From Erysipelotrichaceae bacterium (lineage in GTDB: Bacteria > Bacillota_I > Bacilli_A > Erysipelotrichales > Erysipelotrichaceae), in the NCBI GenBank assembly GCA_017405675.1, contig JAFRAB010000015.1, forward strand, positions 106,630 to 170,629: DNA of 64,000 bases, written 5' to 3'. Numbering within the stretch: the stretch's first letter is position 1; each line of letters opens with the position of its first letter. This document shows, piece after piece, positions 26,287 to 34,734 of the stretch. The notes beneath the pieces are model-generated. The model was not told where the DNA came from, searched no databases, and worked only from the letters and a program-made list of their open reading frames with translations. The position numbers were made by a program, and so were the translations under genes.

Positions 26287-27068
26287 AAACCTATAGAGTA
26301 GACCTGCACGGTCTGACCGTAATTGAAAGCAAAATCGAACTGAATCACATTCTGGATTCTTTGTCGTGGGACTATACCGATGTTCTGGTAGTGCATGGCT
26401 ATCACAGTCATATTCTGATGGATTTTGTCCGTAATGAATACAAGCACAAAAGAATAAAGAGACTTGTGTATTCTCTGAATCCGGGCGATACTTCCATTAT
26501 TCTTAAGACCAAGAAGGAATTTGAAAACAACGAAGAGTACAAGGAAGAAAAAAGCCGTAAGCACGTCTTTGAAAGTGAAAGACTGGGCTTTGCCAGATGG
26601 CGGAAAAACGACTTGGCCTTAGCCCGTAAATTATGGATGAACAGAGACATGTGCGAGTATCTGGATATTGACGGTGCATATTCACGGCAGGAAGTACAGG
26701 CCAGATTAAGGGAAGAACTTAACAATGAGGAAAAGTACCATGCCCAGCACTGGCTGCTGTTTGACAATACTAAGAAATTCTTTGTAGGATGCTGCGGTTT
26801 CGGTGACAACAGAGGTAATACCAGATATTATGAACTGGAAGTCTACATTCTGCCGGAATACTGGAACAGGGGTTATGGCAGGGAGGCTGTAGAAAGAGTA
26901 ATCAATTATGGCTTTGAAGAGCTTGATGCCAGAAGCATTACGATAACCTATCACCCGGAAAATACCGCCATGGAGAAGATCGCTGAAAGGTTTGAATTCA
27001 AGCTTATGGATGAGGTTTACAGCCCGGTTAAAAAAGTTTTTATGAAAATATGTGAATTAAGTAAATAG
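26283..27068 (+). CDS. Smr-domain / GNAT acetyltransferase fusion protein
   Basis: The 261-residue product has an N-terminal small-MutS-related-like module (about 1-80) with YRVDLHGLTV and VLVVHGYHSH, the DLHG and HG motifs of Smr domains that bind or cut nucleic acid. A GNAT N-acetyltransferase of the RimJ/RimL type follows (about 95-255): ESERLGFARWRKND, YILPEYWNRGYGREAVERVI (acetyl-CoA loop Q/RxxGxG/A form) and a late HPENTAMEKIAERFEF. The pair suggests acetylation of a nucleic-acid-associated or ribosomal target. It overlaps the phospholipase-C-like gene and runs up to tRNA-Val. Confidence 0.75.
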   Translation: MKTYRVDLHGLTVIESKIELNHILDSLSWDYTDVLVVHGYHSHILMDFVRNEYKHKRIKRLVYSLNPGDTSIILKTKKEFENNEEYKEEKSRKHVFESERLGFARWRKNDLALARKLWMNRDMCEYLDIDGAYSRQEVQARLREELNNEEKYHAQHWLLFDNTKKFFVGCCGFGDNRGNTRYYELEVYILPEYWNRGYGREAVERVINYGFEELDARSITITYHPENTAMEKIAERFEFKLMDEVYSPVKKVFMKICELSK

Positions 27069-27071
27069 TTG

Positions 27072-27080
27072 TGTTATACT
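27072..27080 (+). promoter_or_regulatory. Extended -10 promoter of tRNA-Val
   Basis: TGT followed by TATACT (27075-27080) lies 12 bp before the tRNA; no good -35 is visible because that region is still coding. Confidence 0.5.
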
Positions 27081-27092
27081 CTATTTACGGAT

Positions 27093-27168
27093 GGACGCTT
27101 AGCTCAGCTGGGAGAGCACTTCCTTGACGTGGAAGGGGTCAGGGGTTCGAGTCCCTTAGCGTCCACCA
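27093..27168 (+). tRNA. tRNA-Val (anticodon GAC)
   Basis: Acceptor GGACGCT/AGCGTCC, D arm GCTC/GAGC, anticodon stem CTTCC/GGAAG with loop TTGACGT giving GAC, and T arm AGGGG-TTCGAGT-CCCTT. Encoded CCA. It reads GUC and GUU. Confidence 0.95.
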
Positions 27169-27189
27169 TTTTTTTATGCTTATAACAAA

Positions 27190-27221
27190 AAAGGCTTCAG
27201 TTATTTCTGAAGCCTTTGTTT
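27190..27221. terminator. Bidirectional terminator between tRNA-Val and tRNA-Pro
   Basis: AAAGGCTTCAG pairs with CTGAAGCCTTT around TTATTT, with A's before and T's after. It separates two convergent tRNA genes and can end transcription from both sides. Confidence 0.88.
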
Positions 27222-27226
27222 TGCAA

Positions 27227-27303
27227 TGGTCGGAATGATGGGATTTGAACCCACGACCCCTAACTCCCGAAGCTAGTGCACTACCAAGCTGTGCTACATT
27301 CCG
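27227..27303 (-). tRNA. tRNA-Pro (anticodon CGG)
   Basis: On the minus strand: acceptor CGGAATG/CATTCCG, D arm GCAC/GTGC, anticodon stem CTAGC/GTTAG with loop TTCGGGA giving CGG, T loop TTCAAAT, encoded CCA. It reads CCG only. Confidence 0.93.
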
Positions 27304-27382
27304 TCTTAATATATCTTAATACATAATTCTTTGTTTTGCGAGAGAAAAACAAAAATATCTAACCTTCGTTGTAGATATACAA

Positions 27383-28153
27383 TTACATCTTTAGTATATG
27401 ACCTAAGTTTGATCCATGAGTATAGGCGTTTAGTTTACATAAAATATCGTGATAAATTCTTCCTTTGTAAGAATTGGTATATGATGCACCAGTTGTACCA
27501 TGACGCCCAATTACGTATGGCCAAACTCTAAAACATCCAATATCAAGTTTATCGAAATTTTCAATAATCAAATTATAATAGTTACGTTCTATGTTAACTT
27601 TTGTTTCCATAATTCTTTTATCAGCATCACGGAAAACCTGGAAATAATCTTGTTTGTTGAATTTGAATACGTGAGTATAGCACCATCTAAACTTATCCAT
27701 TATTAAAAACTCGTTTTTGTGCTTTTCCATTGTTTTCACAATAGCATGAGAATTCTCAAGAAAAACTCTGCCAGTTAGTTTATATATAGTAGAAGCTTCA
27801 CATAGAATTTTGCTTTTTTCTAATGCATCAGTAATCAGTTTTGATTCTCCATATGATTTTCCGTACTTTATGGTATCTTCTACATATTGAGGACAGTTAA
27901 GATATTCAAAACTTTTTCCATATTTCTTAGCAAGTTCCGTATAAAAATCTACATTAAAAGGGTATCCATTGTTTTCCGCGACGACAATATCAGTAAAAAC
28001 ACTTTCTTTTATATATCTCTGAAATGAATCCTCATACTGATTTAATCTTTCCTCAGCATTTATGATGACAGTATTTACATTATTGTATACAGATGGATTG
28101 ATGGTAGCTGTCAACAATGCATAGATTCTTTTTGAGTTTTGTCTGCTTTTCAT
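27383..28153 (-). CDS. Glycosyltransferase-like protein of unknown function, AT-rich
   Basis: The 256-residue minus-strand product has GAGGAA before its ATG. It starts RIYALLTATINPS and has VVAENNGYPF, YGKSYGESKLI and YKLTGRVFLENS. These resemble small glycosyltransferase-fold proteins found in capsule or surface-polysaccharide clusters; this is from memory of the pattern and the catalytic residues are not clear to me. It has no membrane helix. The gene stands alone beside tRNA-Pro and is markedly more AT-rich than its neighbours, so horizontal acquisition is likely. Function uncertain. Confidence 0.5.
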   Translation of the reverse strand: MKSRQNSKRIYALLTATINPSVYNNVNTVIINAEERLNQYEDSFQRYIKESVFTDIVVAENNGYPFNVDFYTELAKKYGKSFEYLNCPQYVEDTIKYGKSYGESKLITDALEKSKILCEASTIYKLTGRVFLENSHAIVKTMEKHKNEFLIMDKFRWCYTHVFKFNKQDYFQVFRDADKRIMETKVNIERNYYNLIIENFDKLDIGCFRVWPYVIGRHGTTGASYTNSYKGRIYHDILCKLNAYTHGSNLGHILKM

Positions 28154-28320
28154 GGCTTATTCCTCGTAGTCTATAAACAATTTTATCAAAAATACAGAAA
28201 CATAAAAAGGTACTGGTATTTCATATTTGAATATTTACAGTTTGTATTGTTGAAAATATAAATAGTTTTCTTAGTTTTTAATTTAAAAGGATTAATATAT
28301 GATATAAATAAAGGAGAAAG

Positions 28321-29241
28321 ATGAAGGTAGGTATTCATATGAAGCACATTTTTATTATCAATCCAGCAGCGGGCAAGGCTGATTCCACCAATGAAATTGT
28401 CGGACAGTTAACCAAAATAAAAGATCTTGACTATCAGGTATACATTACCAGAGTACCTAAGGATGCCACTGAGTACATTAAGAATACCTGCAGTGAGAAT
28501 CCTGATACCGAATACAGGTTCTATGCCTGCGGGGGAGACGGCACCATCAATGAAGTGGCTAACGGTGTAATGGGTTTTGCGAATGCTTCCATGACTGCTG
28601 TTCCTGTCGGTTCGGGCAATGATTACGTAAAGTATTTCGGCGGCAGGGAGAAGTTCATGGATCTGGAGAAGCTGGTAAACGGAGAAGAGATAATGGTTGA
28701 TGTTCTTAAAGTCAAAGATCATTATGCTCTTAATGCCGTTCACTTCGGCTTTGATACCGTAGTGCTGAAGACCATGATCGAAGTAAAGAGAAAACCAATC
28801 ATAGGCGGTAAGAATGCCTACTACACCGGTGTCATCAAAGGCCTGTTCTCAGGGCTTAACAATAAGTGCATGATTACTGCGGATGGGGAAGCCATGAATG
28901 ACGGCAACTACATGCTCTGCACGGTATGCAACGGTACCCATGTCGGCGGTTCATTCAAGAGCGCTCCAAGATCGGTAATTGATGACGGTTATGCTGAAGT
29001 ATGCTGCTTCAGAGTTGTTCCGAAGATAAAGATCCCAGTCCTGATTGGCAAGTATTCCAAGGGTACTCATCTTGATGATCCTGACTGCCAGAAGTACATT
29101 ACCTATAAGAGAGCCAAGGTCGTTGAACTTGAAAGTGATGAGGTAATGGACATCAGTGTGGATGGAGAATTAATGTCAGATAAGCATTTTGTGATTGAAA
29201 ACCTGGAAAAGGCTCTGAAATTCGTTATTCCCAAAGAATAA
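28321..29241 (+). CDS. Diacylglycerol kinase-family lipid kinase (DagK/YegS/BmrU type)
   Basis: The 306-residue product has AAAGGAG before the ATG, INPAAGK near the start and YACGGDGTINEVANGV (the GGDGT nucleotide-binding motif), then PVGSGNDYVKYF. These define the NAD-kinase-like lipid kinase fold. Enzymes of this group phosphorylate diacylglycerol or related lipids, recycling lipid released by headgroup transfer such as lipoteichoic acid synthesis. It is the last gene before the str operon promoter. No terminator is obvious after it. Confidence 0.88.
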   Translation: MKVGIHMKHIFIINPAAGKADSTNEIVGQLTKIKDLDYQVYITRVPKDATEYIKNTCSENPDTEYRFYACGGDGTINEVANGVMGFANASMTAVPVGSGNDYVKYFGGREKFMDLEKLVNGEEIMVDVLKVKDHYALNAVHFGFDTVVLKTMIEVKRKPIIGGKNAYYTGVIKGLFSGLNNKCMITADGEAMNDGNYMLCTVCNGTHVGGSFKSAPRSVIDDGYAEVCCFRVVPKIKIPVLIGKYSKGTHLDDPDCQKYITYKRAKVVELESDEVMDISVDGELMSDKHFVIENLEKALKFVIPKE

Positions 29242-29253
29242 TGAAGAAAAATG

Positions 29254-29283
29254 TTGACAACTGACTTGTAAATACATTAATAT
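29254..29283 (+). promoter_or_regulatory. Probable promoter of the str operon
   Basis: TTGACA (29254-29259), 18 bp, then TAATAT (29278-29283). It is the only consensus -35 in the region and lies about 90 bp before rpsL, leaving a structured leader. Confidence 0.65.
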
Positions 29284-29295
29284 TAATAGGCTTGA

Positions 29296-29353
29296 ATATA
29301 TGGCTCGAAAGGGCCATATATATGGGAGCAATTAGGCACACCCGGAAGTGTGT
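29296..29353 (+). promoter_or_regulatory. Structured 5' leader of the str operon
   Basis: Two hairpins lie in the rpsL leader. The first (29296-29321) has an 11-bp stem with one G-U pair and a GAAA tetraloop. The second (29336-29353) pairs GCACAC with GTGTGT around CCGGAA, ending eight bases before the GGAG of rpsL. There is no T-tract, so it is more likely a protein-binding or stability element than a terminator. Confidence 0.55.
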
Positions 29354-29370
29354 ACAGAAAGGAGAAAGAA

Positions 29371-29787
29371 ATGCCAACTATTAACCAGTTAGTTCGTAAA
29401 GGACGTGATAGCAAGCAATGGAAATCAAATTCACCTGCCCTGAACCGTGGCTACAATACCTTAAAGCGTCGTGTTACTGCAACAAGCTCACCTCAGAAAC
29501 GTGGTGTCTGCACACGTGTAGGAACAATGACTCCTAGGAAGCCTAACTCAGCTTTACGTAAGTACGCCCGTGTCCGTTTAAGCAACGGTATGGAAGTTAC
29601 TGCATACATTCCAGGTGAAGGCCATAACTTACAGGAACACAGTGTTGTTCTGATCCGTGGCGGCCGTGTTAAGGATTTACCAGGTGTCAGATACCATGTA
29701 TTACGTGGTACTATGGACTGCGCCGGTGTCACTGACCGCAAGCAGGGTCGTTCATTATATGGTACTAAGAGACCAAAAACCAAATAA
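29371..29787 (+). CDS. rpsL: 30S ribosomal protein S12 (Arg at streptomycin position)
   Basis: The 138-residue product begins [12 protein letters not shown], with AAAGGAGAAAG upstream. All S12 motifs are present, including [12 protein letters not shown]. In the decoding-centre loop the sequence is TPRKPNSA where nearly all bacteria have TPKKPNSA: codon 29536-29538 is AGG, giving Arg at residue 56 (Lys43 in E. coli numbering with Met, often called K42). K-to-R at this residue is a known streptomycin-resistance change in several bacteria. It is the first gene of rpsL-rpsG-fusA-tuf. Confidence 0.98.
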   Translation: MPTINQLVRKGRDSKQWKSNSPALNRGYNTLKRRVTATSSPQKRGVCTRVGTMTPRKPNSALRKYARVRLSNGMEVTAYIPGEGHNLQEHSVVLIRGGRVKDLPGVRYHVLRGTMDCAGVTDRKQGRSLYGTKRPKTK

Positions 29788-29814
29788 TCGTTGATTGTGA
29801 AAGGAGATTAGAAA

Positions 29815-30285
29815 ATGCCAAGAAAAGGACATATAGCTAAAAGAGATGTATTAGCAGATCCAATCTATAACTCTAAGTTAGTTACTCGTTTAATCAACAG
29901 AATCATGATCGACGGGAAGAGAGGAACTGCACAGACAATTTTATATAACGCATTTGAAATTGTTGAAGAAAAGACAGGCCGTCAGCCTATGGAAGTATTC
30001 GAACAGGCACTTGAAAACATCATGCCGGTTCTGGAACTGAAGTTACGCCGTGTCGGTGGTTCAAACTACCAGGTACCGGTTGAAGTCAGCCAGGACAGAA
30101 GACTGACCTTAGGTTTAAGATGGTTAGTAAACTATGCCAGATTACGTAATGAGAAGACCATGGAGCAGAGATTAGCAAACGAAATCATCGATGCTTCAAA
30201 CGGTATCGGCGGCGCTTGCAAGAAGCGTGAAGATACTCATAAGATGGCAGAAGCCAACAAAGCATTCGCACACTATCGTTGGTAG
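29815..30285 (+). CDS. rpsG: 30S ribosomal protein S7
   Basis: The 156-residue product ([20 protein letters not shown]; later [15 protein letters not shown]) is a standard S7, the primary assembly protein of the 30S head and, in enteric bacteria, an autoregulator of str. AAAGGAG precedes the ATG, 27 bp after rpsL. The fusA start lies 11 bp after its stop. Confidence 0.98.
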   Translation: MPRKGHIAKRDVLADPIYNSKLVTRLINRIMIDGKRGTAQTILYNAFEIVEEKTGRQPMEVFEQALENIMPVLELKLRRVGGSNYQVPVEVSQDRRLTLGLRWLVNYARLRNEKTMEQRLANEIIDASNGIGGACKKREDTHKMAEANKAFAHYRW

Positions 30286-30296
30286 GAGTCAGGATT

Positions 30297-32366
30297 ATGC
30301 CAAGGGAATTCGATTTATTACATACCCGTAACATTGGCATCATGGCTCATATAGACGCTGGAAAAACAACTACAACCGAACGTATTCTGTACTATACCGG
30401 CCGTACTCATAAAATAGGCGAGACCCATGACGGGGCTGCCACAATGGACTGGATGCGGCAGGAGCAGGAAAGAGGTATTACAATTACCTCTGCTGCTACT
30501 ACAGCTACATGGAAAGGTTGCAGAATCAATATTATTGATACTCCAGGTCACGTTGACTTTACAGTAGAAGTTGAAAGAAGTTTAAGAGTTCTGGACGGAG
30601 CAGTCACGGTACTTGATGCCAAAGCAGGTGTTGAGCCTCAGACTGAAACCGTATGGAGACAGGCTTCTACATATGGAGTTCCGCGTGTTGTATTTGTCAA
30701 TAAGATGGATGCGACGGGTGCTGACTTCTTTATGTCTGTTGACAGTATCGGCAGGAGACTGGGTGCGAAAGCATGCCCGATTCAGCTGCCGATCGGAGTG
30801 GAAGCAAACTTTACAGGCATTGTTGATATCGTAGCCAGAAAAGCTTACAGTTTTTCTCCTGATATCGATAAGCTTGACACTGAGATAGAGGTCCCGGCCG
30901 ACATGGTCAACATGATGGAAGAATACCGTATGAAGCTGTGCGAAATGATAGCTGATTACGATGATGACTTCATGATGAAAGTACTGGAAGGCGAGGACTT
31001 AAGCGTTGATGAAATCAAGGCTGCAATAAGAAAGGCTGTTATAACCGGTGAATTCTTCCCGGTAATGGCAGGAGCTGCCTACAAGAACAAGGGCGTCATC
31101 CAGATGCTTGATGCCGTTGTTGACTACTTGCCTTCACCTGTTGAAGTACCTCCTTACAAGGGAGTTAACAGCAAGGGTGACATGATCGAGGTAGTCGCTG
31201 ATGACGGCAGCAGATTTGCAGCGCTGGCTTTCAAGATAACAACAGATCCATATGTAGGAAAACTGACATACTTCAGAGTATATGCCGGTACTGCCAAGGC
31301 AGGCTCCTACATCTACAACTCTACCAAGGGTCGTAAGGAAAGATTCGGCAGGATCATGCAGATGCATGCCAATCACCGCCAGGACATCGATGAGGTCCAT
31401 TCCGGTGACATCGCTGCCGCAATCGGTTTCAAATATACAACAACAGGCGATACCTTATGTGCTGAAGGCTATGATATCAAGCTGGAATCAATGGTATTCC
31501 CTGAACCGGTTATCAACATGTCTGTGGAACCTAAGACACGCAATGACCAGGACAAGATGGGCAATGCGCTGGCTAAGTTAGCCGAAGAGGATCCGACTTT
31601 CAGGACATATACCGATACCGATACAGGACAGACCATCATTGCCGGCATGGGTGAGCTTCACCTCGATATCATCGTTGACCGCATGAGAAGGGAATTCGGT
31701 GTTGAATGTAATGTCGGTAAACCGGAAGTTGCCTACAGAGAGACCATTACCAAGGCTGCTGAATGTGAAGGCAGATTTGTCAGACAGTCAGGCGGTCACG
31801 GTCAGTACGGTCATGTCTGGATCAGATTTGAACCGAACGAAGACAAGGGTTTCGAATTTGTGGATGCAACGATCGGCGGCACGGTTCCTAAGGAATTCAT
31901 CAAGCCGACCGAAGAAGGTTTAAGAGCTGCCTTAAACAGCGGCTTGCAGGCAGGCTACCCTGTAATTAATATCAAGGCAACATTGTTTGACGGTTCATAT
32001 CATGAAGTTGACTCAAGCGAGAATGCCTATAAGATCGCGGCTTCACTGGCCCTTAAGGAAGCTGCAAAGAAGTGTGCTCCAGTCATTCTGGAACCAATCA
32101 TGAACGTGGAGGTAACTGCACCGAGTGAATATCTGGGTTCCGTAATGGGTGATATCACTTCAAGAAGAGGTCAGATTGTTGACCAGGAAGAAAGAGGAAA
32201 TGCCATCGCCGTCAAGGCCATGGTTCCGCTTTCCGCAATGTTCGGTTATGCGACAGCGTTAAGATCAGCTACCCAGGGAAGGGGCACGTATGTAATGCAG
32301 ATGAGTCATTATGCACAGGTCCCATACAGCATTACCCAGGAGATCATCAAGCGTAATGCCGGTTAA
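30297..32366 (+). CDS. fusA: Elongation factor G
   Basis: The start chosen is ATG 30297 ([14 protein letters not shown]), 11 bases after rpsG; GTG 30279 lies inside rpsG and is rejected. The 689-residue protein has all GTPase motifs ([24 protein letters not shown]) and domains II-V to the C-terminal [10 protein letters not shown]. It drives translocation and, with RRF, ribosome recycling. Length is normal. tuf follows after 77 bp, a gap with weak -35/-10-like elements (TTGTTG at 32374, TAAAAT at 32400), so tuf may have extra promoter input. Confidence 0.98.
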   Translation: MPREFDLLHTRNIGIMAHIDAGKTTTTERILYYTGRTHKIGETHDGAATMDWMRQEQERGITITSAATTATWKGCRINIIDTPGHVDFTVEVERSLRVLDGAVTVLDAKAGVEPQTETVWRQASTYGVPRVVFVNKMDATGADFFMSVDSIGRRLGAKACPIQLPIGVEANFTGIVDIVARKAYSFSPDIDKLDTEIEVPADMVNMMEEYRMKLCEMIADYDDDFMMKVLEGEDLSVDEIKAAIRKAVITGEFFPVMAGAAYKNKGVIQMLDAVVDYLPSPVEVPPYKGVNSKGDMIEVVADDGSRFAALAFKITTDPYVGKLTYFRVYAGTAKAGSYIYNSTKGRKERFGRIMQMHANHRQDIDEVHSGDIAAAIGFKYTTTGDTLCAEGYDIKLESMVFPEPVINMSVEPKTRNDQDKMGNALAKLAEEDPTFRTYTDTDTGQTIIAGMGELHLDIIVDRMRREFGVECNVGKPEVAYRETITKAAECEGRFVRQSGGHGQYGHVWIRFEPNEDKGFEFVDATIGGTVPKEFIKPTEEGLRAALNSGLQAGYPVINIKATLFDGSYHEVDSSENAYKIAASLALKEAAKKCAPVILEPIMNVEVTAPSEYLGSVMGDITSRRGQIVDQEERGNAIAVKAMVPLSAMFGYATALRSATQGRGTYVMQMSHYAQVPYSITQEIIKRNAG

Positions 32367-32443
32367 CCGATACTTGTTGATTTATTATTTACAATGCTTT
32401 AAAATGTTTATTGAAATAGAAAAGACGGAGGGAAAATAAACAA

Positions 32444-33631
32444 ATGGCAAAACAGAAATTTGACAGATCTAAACCACATGTCAACATTGGTACCATCGGA
32501 CATATCGACCATGGCAAAACTACTTTAACTTCTGCAATCACAAGAGTACTTGCTAAGCAGGGTAAGGCACAGGCTATGGCTTATGACCAGATCGACGGTG
32601 CTCCAGAAGAAAAGGCTCGTGGTATTACGATCAATACCGCACACGTTGAGTACGAAACAGACAGGCGTCACTATGCACACGTAGACTGCCCGGGGCATGC
32701 TGACTACATTAAGAACATGATTACCGGTGCTGCTCAGATGGATGGTGCTATCCTTGTTGTTGCAGCTACAGATGGACCAATGCCACAGACTAACGAACAC
32801 GTTTTATTAGCTCGTCAGGTTGGTGTTCCATGCATGGTTGTTTTCTTAAATAAGTGCGATATGATGGAAGGTCAGGAAGACTTCATCGACTTAGCTGAAA
32901 TGACAGTAAGAGAATTACTGGACAAGTACGGATTTGATGGCGACAACACTCCAGTTATTCGTGGTTCAGCATTAAAGGCTATGGAAGGCGATCCAGATGC
33001 AGAAGCTGCAATCCTTGAATTAATGGATGCTGTAGACACTTGGATCCCAGACCCAGTTCGTGAAGATGACAAGCCATTCTTAATGGCAATCGAAGATACT
33101 ATGACAATCACAGGTCGTGGTACTGTTGCTACAGGCCGTGTTGAACGTGGTGTTATTAAGCTGAATGAACCAGTTGAAATCGTTGGTATCAGAGAAACTC
33201 AGAAGTCAGTAGTAACTGGTCTTGAAATGTTCAGAAAGTCTCTGGACTATGCTCAGGCTGGTGACAACATCGGTGCATTATTACGTGGTATCTCACGTGA
33301 CCAGGTTGTTCGTGGACAGGTTCTGGCAAAACCAGGCAGTGTTCATCCTCACAACAAATTCAAAGGTCAGGTTTACGTATTAACTAAGGAAGAAGGCGGA
33401 CGTCATACTCCATTCGTAGCTAACTATCGTCCACAGTTCTACTTCCGTACAACTGACGTAACTGGTGTTATCGAAGACTTAGGTGGCGCTGAAATGTGCA
33501 TGCCTGGCGATAACGTTGAAATGACTGTTGAACTGATTCACCCAATCGCTGTTGAACAGGGAACTAAGTTCTCTATCCGTGAAGGTGGACGTACAGTAGG
33601 TTCAGGTTCAGTTACTGAAATCATCGCTTAA
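32444..33631 (+). CDS. tuf: Elongation factor Tu
   Basis: The 395-residue product starts [27 protein letters not shown], has DCPGHADY and NKCD GTPase motifs and the RGITINTAH switch I. It delivers aminoacyl-tRNA to the ribosome. GACGGAGGGAAA precedes the ATG. Codon use is strongly biased (many GCT, GTT, GGT), as expected for a very highly expressed gene. A strong terminator follows, ending the str operon. Confidence 0.99.
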   Translation: MAKQKFDRSKPHVNIGTIGHIDHGKTTLTSAITRVLAKQGKAQAMAYDQIDGAPEEKARGITINTAHVEYETDRRHYAHVDCPGHADYIKNMITGAAQMDGAILVVAATDGPMPQTNEHVLLARQVGVPCMVVFLNKCDMMEGQEDFIDLAEMTVRELLDKYGFDGDNTPVIRGSALKAMEGDPDAEAAILELMDAVDTWIPDPVREDDKPFLMAIEDTMTITGRGTVATGRVERGVIKLNEPVEIVGIRETQKSVVTGLEMFRKSLDYAQAGDNIGALLRGISRDQVVRGQVLAKPGSVHPHNKFKGQVYVLTKEEGGRHTPFVANYRPQFYFRTTDVTGVIEDLGGAEMCMPGDNVEMTVELIHPIAVEQGTKFSIREGGRTVGSGSVTEIIA

Positions 33632-33648
33632 TTAAAAGCATAAAAAAC

Positions 33649-33683
33649 AAAAAGGACAACTTTGTGAGAAGCTGTCCTTTTTT
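33649..33683 (+). terminator. Terminator of the str operon
   Basis: AAAAAGGACA pairs with TGTCCTTTTT, with a 14-base loop region that can pair further, and T's at the end. The right arm abuts the -10 of the next gene. Confidence 0.88.
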
Positions 33684-33685
33684 AG

Positions 33686-33694
33686 TGTTATAAT
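33686..33694 (+). promoter_or_regulatory. Extended -10 promoter of the orphan EIIA gene
   Basis: TGT followed by TATAAT (33689-33694) immediately follows the tuf terminator. The start would be near 33702, giving a short leader with AAGGAAG before the ATG at 33719. Confidence 0.6.
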
Positions 33695-33718
33695 CAAGAG
33701 GTAAGGAAGTACATAAAT

Positions 33719-34120
33719 ATGATAGGAATACTTTTACTGAGTCACGGACCGACAGCTCAGGGGCTTTTGGAATCCAGCAAGCTGTTTTTCGGAGAGGACA
33801 TCCCGAACATGGAAGCAATCAATTTCAACTCGGACGACGTTGATGCCTTTGACACGGAAATAGATAAGGCCATAAGACGACTGGATGACGGATCCGGGGT
33901 ACTTGTCATGTGTGATGTTTTCGGCGGCACACCGGCTAACAGATGCGCTTACAAGCTGTCCTGCAGGGTAAAGGTGATAACCGGAATGAATCTGACCATG
34001 GTACTTGATGCCTTAGGCCGCAGAATGAATGTGCGTCACATTTCAGAACTGGATGTAAAGCATATTATTGACTCTGGAAAGAAGAGTATTGCCTGTCTGA
34101 ATGACTTTTACAAGCAGTAA
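33719..34120 (+). CDS. Orphan PTS EIIA of the mannose family
   Basis: The 133-residue product starts MIGILLLSHGPTAQG, with the His of LLSHG as the expected phosphorylation site. MCDVFGGTPANRCAYKL is the other signature of mannose-type EIIA. Such domains accept phosphate from HPr for sugar uptake. No IIB, IIC or IID gene is near; it lies alone between tuf and the S10 operon leader, with its own promoter. A regulatory role, or work with a distant transporter, is likely. Confidence 0.85.
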   Translation: MIGILLLSHGPTAQGLLESSKLFFGEDIPNMEAINFNSDDVDAFDTEIDKAIRRLDDGSGVLVMCDVFGGTPANRCAYKLSCRVKVITGMNLTMVLDALGRRMNVRHISELDVKHIIDSGKKSIACLNDFYKQ

Positions 34121-34211
34121 TAATGCTAAAAAAGACGTTTCTTTCACAAGAGAAAAGGGTTAATATTAGTTGATAAATAGTTAGAATTTATATTTTTAAA
34201 TATTTTATATA

Positions 34212-34217
34212 TATAAT
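34212..34217 (+). promoter_or_regulatory. Probable -10 of the S10 operon promoter
   Basis: A TATAAT lies in an AT-rich stretch about 180 bp before rpsJ; no convincing -35 at 16-18 bp. A hairpin with T-rich end (AAAAGTGC/GCACTTTT, 34233-34256) follows, which could be an early attenuator or the end of the EIIA transcript. Confidence 0.4.
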
Positions 34218-34232
34218 AGTGAAAATTTTCAA

Positions 34233-34256
34233 AAAAGTGCTTGAACAGGCACTTTT
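34233..34256 (+). terminator. Terminator-like hairpin upstream of the S10 leader
   Basis: AAAAGTGC and GCACTTTT pair, extended by TG/CA inside the loop. It ends in TTTT then ATTG. It may end the orphan EIIA transcript or attenuate S10 transcription if the -10 at 34212 is used. Confidence 0.55.
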
Positions 34257-34259
34257 ATT

Positions 34260-34397
34260 GTGGTAAGATATTCAAGCGACCGCATAGACGTGCGAGGTTG
34301 CCGGCACACTGATATTCGTTGTCATGGTGTGTAGCCGGGGAATTCGCATCGAGCGGGTCTATCATGGAAATAGACACAGCAAAAGGAGGAAATATCC
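34260..34397 (+). promoter_or_regulatory. S10 operon leader RNA (probable L4-type autoregulatory element)
   Basis: The 138 bases before rpsJ are unusually GC-rich for an intergenic region and fold into nested helices. GACCGC near 34278 can pair with GCGGGTC near 34354, TGCGA with TCGCA, and the inner GCCGGCACAC with GTGTGTAGCCGG around a TGATATTCGTTG loop. A last hairpin (GTCTAT/ATAGAC, 34357-34375) precedes the AAAGGAGGA ribosome binding site. In enteric bacteria L4 represses S10 through such a leader, and similar leaders exist in Firmicutes. Structure seen directly; ligand inferred. Confidence 0.6.
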
Positions 34398-34715
34398 ATG
34401 GCAAAAGCAAAGAACACTGTCCGCATTCGTTTGAAAGCGTATGAACACCGTTCACTTGATTCAGCATGTCAGAAGATCGTCGGCACTGCTATGAATCACG
34501 GCGCTAAGAAAATCGTTGGACCAGTCCCACTGCCGACTGAAAAACAGGTAGTAACAGTATTAAGAGCAACTCATAAGTACAAAGATGCTCGTGAACAGTT
34601 CGAAATCAGAACACATAAGAGATTGATCGAAATCGTCGGCGCAAGCAAGGAAACGATCGCTGCATTAAGCAGCCTCGAGTTAGCAAGCGGCGTTGATATC
34701 GAAATCAAGCTGTAG
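34398..34715 (+). CDS. rpsJ: 30S ribosomal protein S10
   Basis: The 105-residue product ([28 protein letters not shown]) is a standard S10 of the 30S head, which also serves as NusE in antitermination. AAAGGAGGA lies before the ATG. First gene of the S10 operon; rplC starts 19 bp after its stop. Confidence 0.98.
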   Translation: MAKAKNTVRIRLKAYEHRSLDSACQKIVGTAMNHGAKKIVGPVPLPTEKQVVTVLRATHKYKDAREQFEIRTHKRLIEIVGASKETIAALSSLELASGVDIEIKL

Positions 34716-34734
34716 GACATTGGAGGTAAACATC

